A stretch of 64,000 bases of DNA from Stenotrophomonas maltophilia. GTDB taxonomy: Bacteria; Pseudomonadota; Gammaproteobacteria; Xanthomonadales; Xanthomonadaceae. How positions within the stretch are numbered: the first letter of the stretch is position 1; the number at the start of each line of letters is the position of its first letter. Under the pieces are notes generated by a model. That model worked only from the letters and a program-made list of their open reading frames with translations. It was not told where the DNA came from and did no database searches. The stretch lies in NCBI RefSeq assembly GCF_004920835.1, contig NZ_QFHO01000002.1, forward strand, positions 186,001 through 250,000, read 5' to 3'. Positions 9,801-18,054 of the stretch are shown here, piece by piece. Position numbers and translations under genes: made by a program.

Positions 9801-10577
9801 TGGAATGCGGGCTTCACGCTGAGCAACGGCAAGCTCGACGCCAGCACCGGCCAGGTCGACCGCAAGGCGGTGAGCCTGTCCGGCGGGCGTACCTCGCCGG
9901 GCACCGAGTGGCAGAGCAAGCTGGAGTGGCGCCGCGATACCGGCGCGGAGCGGCGCACGCAGTGGGTTAGCACCAACCGGCTGAGCCATCGCCTCAACGA
10001 CAGCTGGCGCATTGCGGCGCGCTTCAACTACGCCGATACCGATGATGCGATCAATCCGGTCGCGGGCGCGCGCTTCATCGAAGGAAACCTCGGCTTCGCC
10101 TACCGTCCGTGGGACAACGACCGTTGGGCGTTGTTCGGTCGCTACAGCTACCTGTATGACCTGTCGACGATGGGCCAGGTCAACGGCGTGGACTACGACC
10201 AGCGCACCCAGGTGCTGTCGCTGGAAGGGGTCTACCGCATCGATCAGCGCTGGGAAGTGGCGGCGAAGGCCGCCCGCCGCGAAGGCGAGGTGCGCTACGG
10301 GCGTGGTACCGGCCCGTGGTTCGATTCAGCCACCAGCTTTGCCTCGGGACAGCTGCGCTACGACCTGTACTACCAATGGCATGGCCTGCTGGAATACCGC
10401 CTGCTGGATGTGCGTGACGGCGGCCGCCGTCAGGGGTGGTTGGCCGGTGTCGACCGCGATATCGGCCGCAACTTCCGCGTCGGCGTCGGCTACAACTTCA
10501 CCGACTTCAGCGATGACCTGACGAAGTTCGACTACACCCACCGCGGCTGGTATCTGAACCTGGTAGGGCGCTATTGA
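6888..10577 (+). CDS. Large outer-membrane beta-barrel protein paired with the DUF11 protein
   Basis: 1229 residues. The signal-peptide-like start has the hydrophobic stretch YQAMLLGLAGAVQA followed by a short Cys pair (IRCDGNQCNAEGE). The first half (to about residue 400) is a soluble beta-rich periplasmic region. From about residue 400 onward there are alternating aromatic and polar strands typical of a beta-barrel, including LFRSLDPDLYYPTYGDDS and the terminal strand YTHRGWYLNLVGRY. There is no recognisable TonB box or plug domain. The ATG sits in an ATGA overlap with the upstream gene, which implies coupled synthesis in one complex. It may anchor or export the repeat protein; this is inference from pairing. 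The C-terminal residue is Tyr rather than the usual Phe. Confidence 0.75.
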   Translation: MSAHHSTARRAAHLQRAVLYQAMLLGLAGAVQAAPPAAEPTPIRCDGNQCNAEGELLFSLRSRSYDEPVTEGTSTRSSSQALQPDRRVSVAIDEPGKATVRGEFMIRLPEGGAIWATEDPAMGQPELSVSAPGMVAFDEGRIVRPVEFYVRGNYTAFIQRLEVSLYRGSDTDRVAPLAQFELPVAAVAQGSWDGTLPASTPLRRGDHLVYVLRAFDAEGNVDETTAQSMQLVTPAEFERGNQQLRDALEDRRGTAVDSNQAASLSLLQQVFDSNGLRQQNIPVYGSRVRLRGRDLPLGAALKINGDSYPLHQDRKFAAEYLMPIGHHAFDVRVERPDGPAIARTLEVDVSGRYLFGVGLADITVYQNKASGAGQDLARGERNDDVLSDGRLAFYLKAKTRGRYLLTAQADTQNRPLDELFTGFTTADPRDLFRSLDPDLYYPTYGDDSLTQRDVDSMGRFYLRLDWDKNQALWGNYNTGLTGTEYAQYVRSLYGAALSWRSRGANAWGDARSELRLFGSQAETAPGHSEFIGTGGSLYYLRHASILSGSDQVVLEIRDRTTGRVEQRVPMVRGADYEIDALQGRILLTRPLAQVSRENLRRISRDVPLDGYEQRLIVDYEWVPTGFDSDDITAGVRGKHWFGDHVAVGATYVDEQRAGQDYSLKGADLTLQAGRGTYLKVEHSRSEATSAPVFFSDNGGLSFSRLNPEGPREGEATAVEARINLRELGWTQRDWSAGAWWRQVDGGYSVGRFDTGQRVREQGAELLGYVTDDFSLYARYSEARRGAQSLIQAQATAEWRIGDNDRLSAELRRVQEDRGSGGNVAGVLAAARYTHRIGTSLDVYGGGQLTVDDDHGRYADNDAVVAGGTWTFANLSTVGAEVSDGDRGTAAQINAEYRLTPQHSFYGAFTQSTDRSEYDPLFSPNAQDGWTLGQRWRLSDQVNVFNESQFLKSRQESGLAHTFGMDFYPAVGWNAGFTLSNGKLDASTGQVDRKAVSLSGGRTSPGTEWQSKLEWRRDTGAERRTQWVSTNRLSHRLNDSWRIAARFNYADTDDAINPVAGARFIEGNLGFAYRPWDNDRWALFGRYSYLYDLSTMGQVNGVDYDQRTQVLSLEGVYRIDQRWEVAAKAARREGEVRYGRGTGPWFDSATSFASGQLRYDLYYQWHGLLEYRLLDVRDGGRRQGWLAGVDRDIGRNFRVGVGYNFTDFSDDLTKFDYTHRGWYLNLVGRY

Positions 10578-10583
10578 GGAAGG

Positions 10584-10608
10584 CAGCCGAGGGTGGGCTC
10601 GGCTCTAC
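10584..10608 (-). repeat. SMAG-type GTAG hairpin
   Basis: AGCCGAG / CTCGGCT arms with GTAG on the minus strand (CTAC at 10605-10608). It lies between the convergent ends of the outer-membrane gene and the receiver gene, a common position for these dispersed repeats. Confidence 0.65.
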
Positions 10609-10642
10609 GGCACGGACGTGCCGGGCATTGCCCGGGCAAGCC

Positions 10643-11002
10643 TCACGCCTGCTTCAACAGCTCCACCAGCTGGCGCAGGCGATAGGGCTTGGGCAGGAAC
10701 TCGACCTGCTCGGGCAGCGGCGGCAGCTGCGAGCGGGCGTAGCCGGATGACAGGATCATCCGCGCCTGCGGCTGATCGCGCGCCACATGTTCGCTGAGTT
10801 CGATGCCGGACATGCCGTTGGGCATGCTGATGTCGCTGAACACCACGTCGAAGCGTGCTTCACCCTTCAACAGGGCGGCCGCTTCGTGTGCATCGGCGGT
10901 CGTCGCCACGTCGATGCCGAAATCGCGCAGGGCCAGGCCGATCATCTCGCGAAGATCGGTCTGGTCCTCCACCATCAATACACGGATCGGGTCATCGGTC
11001 AT
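10643..11002 (-). CDS. Single-domain response regulator
   Basis: A 119-residue CheY-like receiver with no output domain. The acidic pocket lies in VEDQTD near the N-terminus, the phospho-acceptor is Asp57 (VVFSDISMPNG), and the conserved Lys is Lys105 (FLPKPYR). The start chosen is the ATG at 11002, preceded by GGAGGA at a good distance; an upstream in-frame ATG at 11053 lies inside the kinase gene and is less likely. The gene starts inside the end of the kinase gene (11-base overlap), so the pair are cognate partners. Output is probably through protein contact or a phosphorelay. Confidence 0.85.
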   Translation of the reverse strand: MTDDPIRVLMVEDQTDLREMIGLALRDFGIDVATTADAHEAAALLKGEARFDVVFSDISMPNGMSGIELSEHVARDQPQARMILSSGYARSQLPPLPEQVEFLPKPYRLRQLVELLKQA

Positions 11003-12155
11003 GGGCAGGTTCCTCCATTGCGGGAAGCAGCAGGCTGACCGTGGTGCCGACACCGGGCGTGGTGGACACGTCGACGAAGCCGCCGCTCTGGGTAGTGAAT
11101 CCGAACACCTGGCTCAGGCCCAGGCCGCTGCCTTTGCCGATGTCCTTGGTGGTGAAGAACGGTTCGGTTGCCCGTTCGGCGATTTCAGCGGCCATGCCAT
11201 GGCCCTCGTCGCAGACACTGAGGGTGACGTAGCCACGTTGCAACGTGGTGTCCGCATCCGGGTCGAGGCGATGTTCCAGCGCGGTACCGACCAGGATGCG
11301 ACCACCGTCGAGGGTCGCCTCCACGGCATTGGCCACCAGGTTGGCCAGCGCGGTCTGCAGCTGCATCGCATCGGTGCTGACCGGTGGCAGATCCGGCGTG
11401 AAGCGGGCATCGAGCACGACCGAAGGAGGGCAGGCACGCTGCAGGTCGGGCAGCCACTGCTGCACCAGTGCATTGATGTCCACTGCTTCCCGGATCAGCG
11501 TCTGGCCGGTGCTGAAGGCCAGCAGCTGGCGGGTCAGCAGGGCGCCGCGGTCGGTGGCGGTCTGCGCAGCATCCAGTAGTTCGGCGGCGCGTACGTCGTC
11601 ACCGCTGACGCGCAGGGACAGCAGGTCCAGCGCGTTGCCGATGGTGGTCAGCAGATTGTTGAACTCATGCGACAGCCCGCGGCTGAGTCGGCCGACGGTT
11701 TCGAACTGCTGGGTATGGCGCAGTGCCCGCTGGGCATCGCGCAGCAGCCGCTGTGCCTGCCATTGCTCGGTGATATCACGGGTGATCTTGACGAAGCCGA
11801 GCAGTTCGCCGGCTTCGGAGACCGGTTCGATCACGATGCTGGCGCGGAATGAAGAGCCGTCACGGCGGACCCGCCAGCCCTCGCTTGCATGATGGCCGTG
11901 CTGCGCTGCAAGGCGAAGCAGGCGCTGCGGTTCACCCGCCTCGCGATCGGCAGGCAGATAGAAACGACCGAAATGGGTACCGATGACCTCGTCGGCTGAA
12001 TAGCCCTTGATGCGCTCGGCACCCGGGTTCCAGCTGCATACCCTGCCATCGGGATCAAGCAGATACAGCGCATGGTCGCGCACGCTGTCGATCAGCAATC
12101 GCAGTTGTCGGGAAGGGTCCGTCAGCACGGACGCCGTAGAAGCTGCTGCGTCCAC
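10992..12155 (-). CDS. PAS-domain sensor histidine kinase
   Basis: 387 residues with no signal peptide or membrane segment, so probably cytoplasmic. A PAS domain occupies about residues 15-130 (RLLIDSVRDHALYLLDPDGRVCSWNPGAERIKGYS). A histidine-kinase phospho-acceptor domain follows with His163 in LSHEFNNLLT. A catalytic domain carries the N box (ANLVANAVEA), DEGHGM and GKGSGLGLSQVFG. The HEFNN type of H box is typical of kinases that pair with stand-alone receivers, and a receiver gene follows with overlap. The start faces the large hybrid kinase gene across a 150-bp divergent region. The ligand or cofactor of the PAS domain is not evident. Confidence 0.9.
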   Translation of the reverse strand: MDAAASTASVLTDPSRQLRLLIDSVRDHALYLLDPDGRVCSWNPGAERIKGYSADEVIGTHFGRFYLPADREAGEPQRLLRLAAQHGHHASEGWRVRRDGSSFRASIVIEPVSEAGELLGFVKITRDITEQWQAQRLLRDAQRALRHTQQFETVGRLSRGLSHEFNNLLTTIGNALDLLSLRVSGDDVRAAELLDAAQTATDRGALLTRQLLAFSTGQTLIREAVDINALVQQWLPDLQRACPPSVVLDARFTPDLPPVSTDAMQLQTALANLVANAVEATLDGGRILVGTALEHRLDPDADTTLQRGYVTLSVCDEGHGMAAEIAERATEPFFTTKDIGKGSGLGLSQVFGFTTQSGGFVDVSTTPGVGTTVSLLLPAMEEPAHDR

Positions 12156-12307
12156 GTTGAAATGAGCATTACCCCTGTGAGGGACGAAAAGCTAGGCATT
12201 GAAGTGTGAAGGATGCGTGCAGGCGGGGCGCGTGCCAATGGTCCTGTGCGGCTGAATGCGACACGGAGTACCATCATCCACCTTTTTGTCTACTGGAGCC
12301 GACCCGC

Positions 12308-15300
12308 ATGCGTCCTGGTGCGACCACGCGTGACCGCTGGATCTGGATGACCTCCGCTGTGCTGCTGGCCGCAACCATCGCGCTGGAGCTGGTGGTGCCG
12401 CTGGGCTATGCGGTATGGCTGGCCTACTTCCTTGCCGTGGGCGTGACGGTGTTCCAGCGCAGCGCACGGGCACCGTTCGTTGTGGCAGTGCTTGCCTGCA
12501 TCCTGCTGATTGTCGGCTACAACATCGCACCGGCCAGCTCGAACTCGGCATTCTCGTTCGTCAATCGCAGCATCGGCGGCGGCGCATTCCTGATGATCGC
12601 GCTGATTGTTTCCCGTGCGATCCAGGCCCGGCGCCAGGCGATGCGCGCGTTGTGGCTGCAGGAGGCGGAGAACGCAGTGGCGATGAGCCTGCGCGGCGAC
12701 CTGGGGCCGGAGCAGATCGCCGATGCGGCAGTGACCCGTCTGGCGGAGCAGCTTCGCGCCGACGTGGGGGCGGTCTATCGGCTGGAGGGCGGACGGCTGC
12801 AGTTGACCGGTGGCATGGCGCTGCCCTCAGGCACACCCGCCTCGTTGTCGTTGCAGGAAGGACTGGCCGGGCAGGTCGCGCGTGATGAACGCATCCGTCA
12901 CCTGCACGGCGACGAGGCAGCCGTGCTCGAACTGCAGACCAGCCTGGGCCGGTTGCCGGTGCGCGAACGCATCCTTGCGCCGATCAACAGCGATGGCAGC
13001 GTGGTGGGTGTCATTGAGCTGGGCCGGGCGCGCCTCGGTGACCAGCAGGGCCTGGACGACGAACTGCTGGAGCGCTGCGCCGAGACCATCGGCATGGCCC
13101 TTCGTGCGTCATTGCTGAGGGCGCAGCTGGTGGTCCTGCTGGAAGAATCGCAGCGTCAGGGCGAAGAACTGCAGGCCCAGCAGGAAGAGCTGCGTGTGGC
13201 CAACGAGGAGCTGGAAGAGCAGAGCCGCAGCCTGTTGCAGTCACAGAGCCATCTGGAAGAGCAGCAGGCCGAGCTGGAGCAGAGCAATGTCCAGCTGGAA
13301 GAGCGCACCCATGAACTGGAGGCGCAGAAGCAGGCGCTGCTGGTTGCGCAGGGGCAGTTGGTCCGCAACAGCAATGAGCTGGCTGCCACCTCGCGTTACA
13401 AGTCCGAGTTCCTCGCCAACATGTCGCACGAACTGCGCACGCCACTGAACAGCTCGCTGATCCTGGCCAAGCTGCTGGCCGACAACAAGGACGGCACGCT
13501 GACCGAGGAGCAGGTGAAGTATGCCCGTGCGATCCTGTCGTCCAACAATGACCTGCTGGCGTTGATCAACGACATCCTCGATCTGTCCCGCATCGAGGCC
13601 GGCCACGTTGAGCTGGCCGATGAAGTGGTGGTGGTCGACAGTGTGCTGCAACGCCTGCGCGAGACCTTCGAGCCGATGGCGCGGCAAAAGGGGCTGGCGC
13701 TGGAGATCGAGGCCGATGCACTGGCACCGACCCAGCTGATGGCCGACAACCAGCGCCTGCAGCAGATCCTGAAGAACCTGTTGGCCAATGCCCTGAAGTT
13801 CACCGAGCACGGCAAGGTCAGCCTGCACGTGCGCGCTGGCGGCAGTGGACGCGTGCGTTTCGATGTCTGCGATACCGGCATCGGCATCGCCCGCGAGCAG
13901 CTGCCGGTCATCTTCGAGGCGTTCCGCCAGGCCGATGGCAGCACGCGTCGCCGCTACGGCGGCACCGGTCTGGGCCTGTCGATCTCGCGCGACCTGGCCG
14001 AGCGCATGGGCGGCAGCATCCAGGTCGACAGCGAGCCGGGACGCGGCAGTTGCTTCATCCTTGAGCTGCCGCTGCAGGGTGCGCCGGCGTCCGAAGCTCT
14101 CCCGGCGACGGGGACGGGGACGGCGACGGCGACGGAAACTGTCCTGTTGCCAGCGGCGGCACCGGCACCGGCAGCCGCTCGTGTTGTGGCTGCGCCTGCG
14201 GCTGTGCCCCCGGCCGCTGTGTCGATGGCAACTGCGAGCGTGGCGGATGACCGGGGCCGGCGCCAGCGCGCCGGTCGGCTGATCCTGGCGGTGGAGGATG
14301 ACACCACCTTCGCCGAGGCGCTTGTGGCATTGGCCCATGAGCTGGACTTCGACTGCGTGGTAGCCAGCACGGCCGAAGAAGCGCTGGCGCTGGCTGCCGA
14401 GTTGCGCCCGAACGGCATCCTGCTCGATATCGGCCTGCCCGACGTTTCCGGTCTGAGCGTGCTGGAGCGGCTGAAGCGCAATCCGGATACGCGCCACATC
14501 CCGGTGCATGTGGTTTCGGCGATGGACCGCAGCCAGGTGGCGCGCGAGCTGGGCGCGATCGGCTTCGCGATCAAACCGACCACACGTGAGCGTCTGGCAG
14601 CGGCCATCGAGCAGCTGGAACAGACCAGCCGGCGCGATGTACGGCGCCTGCTGATCGTCGAGGACGACAGCGAGCTGCGCCGCAACCTGGAGCTGCTGCT
14701 GGGCCGCGAGCAACTGCAGATTGTCGCCGTCGGTACACTTGCCGGCGCGCTGGAACAGCTCAGCACGGTTACCTTCGATTGCATGGTGATGGACCTGTCG
14801 TTGCCGGATGGCAGCGGTTACGACCTGCTCGAGCACATGGCCAACAACGATGACGTCGGCTTCCCGCCGGTGATCGTCTACACCGGCCGGGCACTCAGCC
14901 GCGAAGAAGAGCAGCGCCTGCGCCGTTACTCGAAGAGCATCATCATCAAGGGCGCGCGTTCGCCGGAACGCCTGCTGGACGAAGTGACCCTGTTCCTGCA
15001 CAGCGTCGAGGCCAGTCTGCCCAGCGACCAGCAGCGTCTGCTGCGGGAGGCGCGCCGCCGTGACACCGTGCTCGACGGCCGCACCGTATTGCTGGCCGAG
15101 GACGACGTGCGCAACATCTTCGCGCTGTCCAGCGTGCTCGAACCGCTTGGCGTGACCCTGGAGATCGCGCGCAACGGCCAGGAGGCGGTTGACCGCCTGG
15201 CCGAGCGTGAGGTCGACCTGGTGCTGATGGACATCATGATGCCGGAGAAGGATGGCCTGGCCGCGATGCGCGAGATCCGCGCGCAGCGCCACCTGCAGGA

Positions 15301-15445
15301 CCTGCCGATCATCGCGTTGACCGCCAAGGCCATGCCGGACGACCGCGAACGTTGCCTGCAGGCCGGTGCCAATGACTACATCGCCAAGCCGATCGATGTC
15401 GACAAGCTGGTCTCGCTGTGCCGGGTCTGGTGCTCGCGGCAATGA
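12308..15445 (+). CDS. Membrane hybrid histidine kinase with GAF and three receiver domains
   Basis: 1045 residues from the ATG at 12308 (MRPGATTRDRW); an in-frame start at 12206 is less likely because it adds a non-conserved, Cys-rich tail. The order is several N-terminal membrane helices (about 10-95), a GAF-like domain, a Gln/Glu-rich coiled coil (QAQQEELRVANEELEEQS), a phospho-acceptor domain with His374 (NMSHELRTPLN), a catalytic ATPase domain (NLLANALKFTE, DTGIGI, GGTGLGLS), an Ala/Thr/Pro-rich linker, then receivers with Asp707, Asp829 and Asp975. All three acceptor Asp residues are present, so it may run an internal phosphorelay. Its stop overlaps cheR (ATGA), placing it at the head of a four-gene operon. 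The input signal is unknown. Confidence 0.92.
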   Translation: MRPGATTRDRWIWMTSAVLLAATIALELVVPLGYAVWLAYFLAVGVTVFQRSARAPFVVAVLACILLIVGYNIAPASSNSAFSFVNRSIGGGAFLMIALIVSRAIQARRQAMRALWLQEAENAVAMSLRGDLGPEQIADAAVTRLAEQLRADVGAVYRLEGGRLQLTGGMALPSGTPASLSLQEGLAGQVARDERIRHLHGDEAAVLELQTSLGRLPVRERILAPINSDGSVVGVIELGRARLGDQQGLDDELLERCAETIGMALRASLLRAQLVVLLEESQRQGEELQAQQEELRVANEELEEQSRSLLQSQSHLEEQQAELEQSNVQLEERTHELEAQKQALLVAQGQLVRNSNELAATSRYKSEFLANMSHELRTPLNSSLILAKLLADNKDGTLTEEQVKYARAILSSNNDLLALINDILDLSRIEAGHVELADEVVVVDSVLQRLRETFEPMARQKGLALEIEADALAPTQLMADNQRLQQILKNLLANALKFTEHGKVSLHVRAGGSGRVRFDVCDTGIGIAREQLPVIFEAFRQADGSTRRRYGGTGLGLSISRDLAERMGGSIQVDSEPGRGSCFILELPLQGAPASEALPATGTGTATATETVLLPAAAPAPAAARVVAAPAAVPPAAVSMATASVADDRGRRQRAGRLILAVEDDTTFAEALVALAHELDFDCVVASTAEEALALAAELRPNGILLDIGLPDVSGLSVLERLKRNPDTRHIPVHVVSAMDRSQVARELGAIGFAIKPTTRERLAAAIEQLEQTSRRDVRRLLIVEDDSELRRNLELLLGREQLQIVAVGTLAGALEQLSTVTFDCMVMDLSLPDGSGYDLLEHMANNDDVGFPPVIVYTGRALSREEEQRLRRYSKSIIIKGARSPERLLDEVTLFLHSVEASLPSDQQRLLREARRRDTVLDGRTVLLAEDDVRNIFALSSVLEPLGVTLEIARNGQEAVDRLAEREVDLVLMDIMMPEKDGLAAMREIRAQRHLQDLPIIALTAKAMPDDRERCLQAGANDYIAKPIDVDKLVSLCRVWCSRQ
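14104..14139 (+). repeat. In-frame hexanucleotide repeat in the kinase linker
   Basis: Six consecutive 6-bp units of the type GGNGAC (the last is GGAAAC) encode an Ala/Gly-Thr run in the linker between the kinase core and the first receiver. Slippage would change linker length by two residues without breaking the frame. Confidence 0.8.
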
Positions 15446-16266
15446 ACGAGCAGGCGCTGTTCGATCTGGAACTGAAGGTGTTGCTGGAGGCTTTGTACCA
15501 GCGCTACCACTATGACTTCCGCAGCTATGCGGTGTCGTCGCTGCGCCGGCGTATCCGCCAGGCCATGCAGCGTTATGAGTGCGAGCGCCTGGCGGACCTG
15601 CAGCATCGCCTGCTGCACGAGCCGGAGCTGTTCGCCCAGGCCATGCAGTTCTTCACCGTGCAGGTCTCGGAGATGTTCCGGGACCCCGCCTATTTCCGTG
15701 AGCTGCGCGAACAGGTGGTGCCGGTGCTGCGCACCTATCCGTCGGTGAAGCTGTGGGTGGCCGGTTGCAGCACAGGGGAGGAAGTGTGGTCGCTGGCGAT
15801 CCTGCTGCATGAAGAAGGGCTGCTCGAGCGCAGCATCGTCTATGCCACCGATATCAATCCGGCCGCGCTGGCCACGGCCGAGGCGGGCGCCTATGGCATC
15901 GACCGGATGGCCCAGTTCAGCCGTAACTACCTGGCCGCCGGTGGCACCGCGTCGCTGTCCAACTATTACGCCACGGCCTACGATGGCGCCGTGTTCGACC
16001 GCCAGCTGCGTCGCAACGTGGTGTTCGCCGACCACAGCCTGGCCACCGATACCGTGTTCTCCGAAGTACATCTGGTGTCGTGCCGCAACGTATTGATCTA
16101 TTTCAACCGTGATCTCCAGGACCGGGCCGTGGGACTGTTCCGCGAGGCGCTGGTGCACCGGGGATTCCTCGGCCTGGGCAGCAAGGAGTCGCTGCAGTTC
16201 GGGCGCCACCACGATGCCTTCGAGGTCTGTTCGCGCGAGCATCGCCTGTACCGGAAGGTGGCCTGA
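15442..16266 (+). CDS. cheR: CheR-type protein-glutamate methyltransferase
   Basis: 274 residues from the ATG at 15442, which overlaps the upstream kinase stop. It has an N-terminal helical domain (LRRRIRQAMQRYECERLADL), then an SAM-binding domain with FFTVQVSEMFRDPAYF, VAGCSTGEEVWSLAILL and CRNVLIYFNRDLQ, all diagnostic of CheR. CheR methylates glutamates on chemoreceptors using S-adenosylmethionine. No chemoreceptor, CheA or CheW gene is nearby, so the target is probably not a classic receptor in this operon. It ends in the TGATG junction with cheB. Confidence 0.93.
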   Translation: MNEQALFDLELKVLLEALYQRYHYDFRSYAVSSLRRRIRQAMQRYECERLADLQHRLLHEPELFAQAMQFFTVQVSEMFRDPAYFRELREQVVPVLRTYPSVKLWVAGCSTGEEVWSLAILLHEEGLLERSIVYATDINPAALATAEAGAYGIDRMAQFSRNYLAAGGTASLSNYYATAYDGAVFDRQLRRNVVFADHSLATDTVFSEVHLVSCRNVLIYFNRDLQDRAVGLFREALVHRGFLGLGSKESLQFGRHHDAFEVCSREHRLYRKVA

Positions 16267-16841
16267 TGGCGGTGCAGGTTCGCCCAGCGGTGCTGGTGGT
16301 CGGTGCCTCCGCAGGAGGCGTCGCGGCGCTGCAGGCTGTGCTGGGTGCGCTTCCGGCCAGGCTGCCGGCGCCGGTGCTGGCCGTGTTGCACCTGCCGCGC
16401 GACCGCTCCAGCCGCATTGCCGAAGTGCTGGCGCCGTACTGCGCGCTGCAGGTGCGCGAGGCGGAGGACAAGCAGCCGCTGCAGCCCGGAACGGTGACGT
16501 TCGCCCCGCCGGACTACCACCTGCTGGTGGAGGATGCCGGCGCGGTCGCTTTGTCGGTGGACGCGCCAGTGCTGTTCTCGCGCCCGGCCATCGACCCGCT
16601 GTTTGAATCGGCCGCTGCGGTGTTTGGTCCGCAGGTGCTGGCGCTGCTGCTGACCGGCGCCAGCAGCGATGGCAGCGAAGGCGTAGCCGCTGTACGCGCC
16701 GCCGGAGGCCGCGCCTGGCTGCAATGCCCCGAGGAGGCCGAGGCATCGATGATGCCGGCTTCCGCCCTGCAGCATGCCGGCGCCGATGCCGTGCTGCCCC
16801 TTGAACTGATGTGTCGTCGCCTGAAGGAGTTGTTTGCATGA
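16266..16841 (+). CDS. cheB: Stand-alone CheB-type methylesterase domain
   Basis: 191 residues, only the catalytic domain of CheB: the usual N-terminal receiver domain is absent. Catalytic residues are visible as Ser in VGASAGG, His in LHLPRD and Asp in LTGASSDGSEG. CheB removes methyl esters or deamidates Gln on receptors. With CheR next door it gives a matched methylation and demethylation pair. Lacking its own receiver, its activity is probably controlled by another partner such as the kinase proteins encoded on either side. The start overlaps cheR by one base and the end overlaps the next gene (ATGA). Confidence 0.92.
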   Translation: MAVQVRPAVLVVGASAGGVAALQAVLGALPARLPAPVLAVLHLPRDRSSRIAEVLAPYCALQVREAEDKQPLQPGTVTFAPPDYHLLVEDAGAVALSVDAPVLFSRPAIDPLFESAAAVFGPQVLALLLTGASSDGSEGVAAVRAAGGRAWLQCPEEAEASMMPASALQHAGADAVLPLELMCRRLKELFA

Positions 16842-17971
16842 ACCTGCTGCCACCGGACCCTGCGCAGTCGCAGTCCCCGGTCAACCTGCTGATCGTCGAT
16901 GACGTGCCGCAGAACCTGGTGGCCATGCAGGCGCTGCTGCAGCGCGAGGGCGTCAATCTGTTGCTGGCCAGCTCCGGTGCGCAGGCGCTGGAGCTGCTGC
17001 TGGAGCATGAGGTCGCGCTGGCCCTGCTGGACGTGCACATGCCGGAGATCGATGGCTTCACCCTGGCTGAGCTGATGCGCGGTTCGCATCGCAGCCGCAC
17101 GGTACCGATCATTTTCCTGACCGCCTCGCCGGATGATCCGGTGCGCGCGTTCAAGGGCTACGAAACCGGCGCGGTGGATTTCCTGCACAAGCCGGTGGCG
17201 CCGCAGGTGATCCTGAGCAAGGTCAACGTCTTCATCGAGCTGTACCAGCAACGGCAGTTGCTGAAGGCGCGCAACGAAGCGCTGGAGCGTGCGCTCAAGC
17301 TCAACGAGACGATGGCTGCGGTACTGACCCACGACCTGCGTACGCCGCTGTCGGCAATCCTGCTGTGTGCCGACAAGCTGGCGCTGGACATTCCGCAAGG
17401 CAACGCGGGTGCGCAGCAGACGCTGCAGTACCTGGAGGCCAGCACCCTGCGCATGGCGCGGATGGTGGAGCAGCTGCTGGACTTCTCGCGGATCCGCAGC
17501 GGCGGCCTGCGCCTGCAGGCCAGTACCTGCGATCTGGCCGAGGTCACCCGGGCGGTGGTGGCGGAGGTGGGGAGTGCGCATGGTGCAGGCCGGATCCGAC
17601 TGGATACACACGGCGACACGCAGCTTCAGGGCGACCTGGATCGACTGGGACAGGTTGCAGCAAACCTGATCGGCAATGCGCTGACGCATGGCAACGAGGC
17701 ACAGGTCGAGGTGGATGGCCGTGACCCGCGCAACGTGTTGTTGCGGGTGCGCAATGCCGGGGAGATCGATGCGGCGCTGCTGCCGCGCCTGTTCGAACCG
17801 TTCAAGGCCAGCTTCCACCAGAGCAACGGACTTGGCCTCGGCCTGTACATCGTCGATCAGTTCGTGCGGGCGCATGGCGGTCGTATCGGTGCCCGCAACG
17901 AAGCAGGGCAGGTGGTGTTCGAGGCGTTGTTGCCGAGGCGCAGTGACGGAGCGCTGGCGGCCGCAAGCTGA
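16838..17971 (+). CDS. Receiver-histidine kinase hybrid (REC-HisKA-HATPase)
   Basis: 377 residues from the ATG at 16838 (MNLLPPD), overlapping cheB. The N-terminal receiver has DD near residue 21, acceptor Asp65 (LALLDVHMPEIDGF) and Lys118 (FLHKPV). A short helix joins it to a phospho-acceptor domain with His165 (AVLTHDLRTPLSA) and an ATPase domain (NLIGNALTHG, NGLGLGLYIVDQF). There is no membrane segment. A receiver placed before a kinase core suggests it is switched by phosphate from another kinase, plausibly the three-receiver hybrid kinase encoded first in the operon. The DNA or protein output of the system is not encoded within the four genes. Confidence 0.9.
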   Translation: MNLLPPDPAQSQSPVNLLIVDDVPQNLVAMQALLQREGVNLLLASSGAQALELLLEHEVALALLDVHMPEIDGFTLAELMRGSHRSRTVPIIFLTASPDDPVRAFKGYETGAVDFLHKPVAPQVILSKVNVFIELYQQRQLLKARNEALERALKLNETMAAVLTHDLRTPLSAILLCADKLALDIPQGNAGAQQTLQYLEASTLRMARMVEQLLDFSRIRSGGLRLQASTCDLAEVTRAVVAEVGSAHGAGRIRLDTHGDTQLQGDLDRLGQVAANLIGNALTHGNEAQVEVDGRDPRNVLLRVRNAGEIDAALLPRLFEPFKASFHQSNGLGLGLYIVDQFVRAHGGRIGARNEAGQVVFEALLPRRSDGALAAAS

Positions 17972-18054
17972 ATTCTTCAGCAAACGTTTCCCGATACTGA
18001 GACGGGCTCGTCCGCAACTGCTACCGTGGCGACTCACGTTGCCAAGGAAGCTCC

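Noticed and set aside
6738..9989. 1083-codon minus-strand frame opposite the outer-membrane gene
   Set aside because: It is a shadow of the plus-strand gene, with no recognisable domain and shadow-type composition.
13241..15442. 733-codon minus-strand frame opposite the hybrid kinase
   Set aside because: The plus strand encodes unmistakable kinase and receiver domains; the antisense frame has none.
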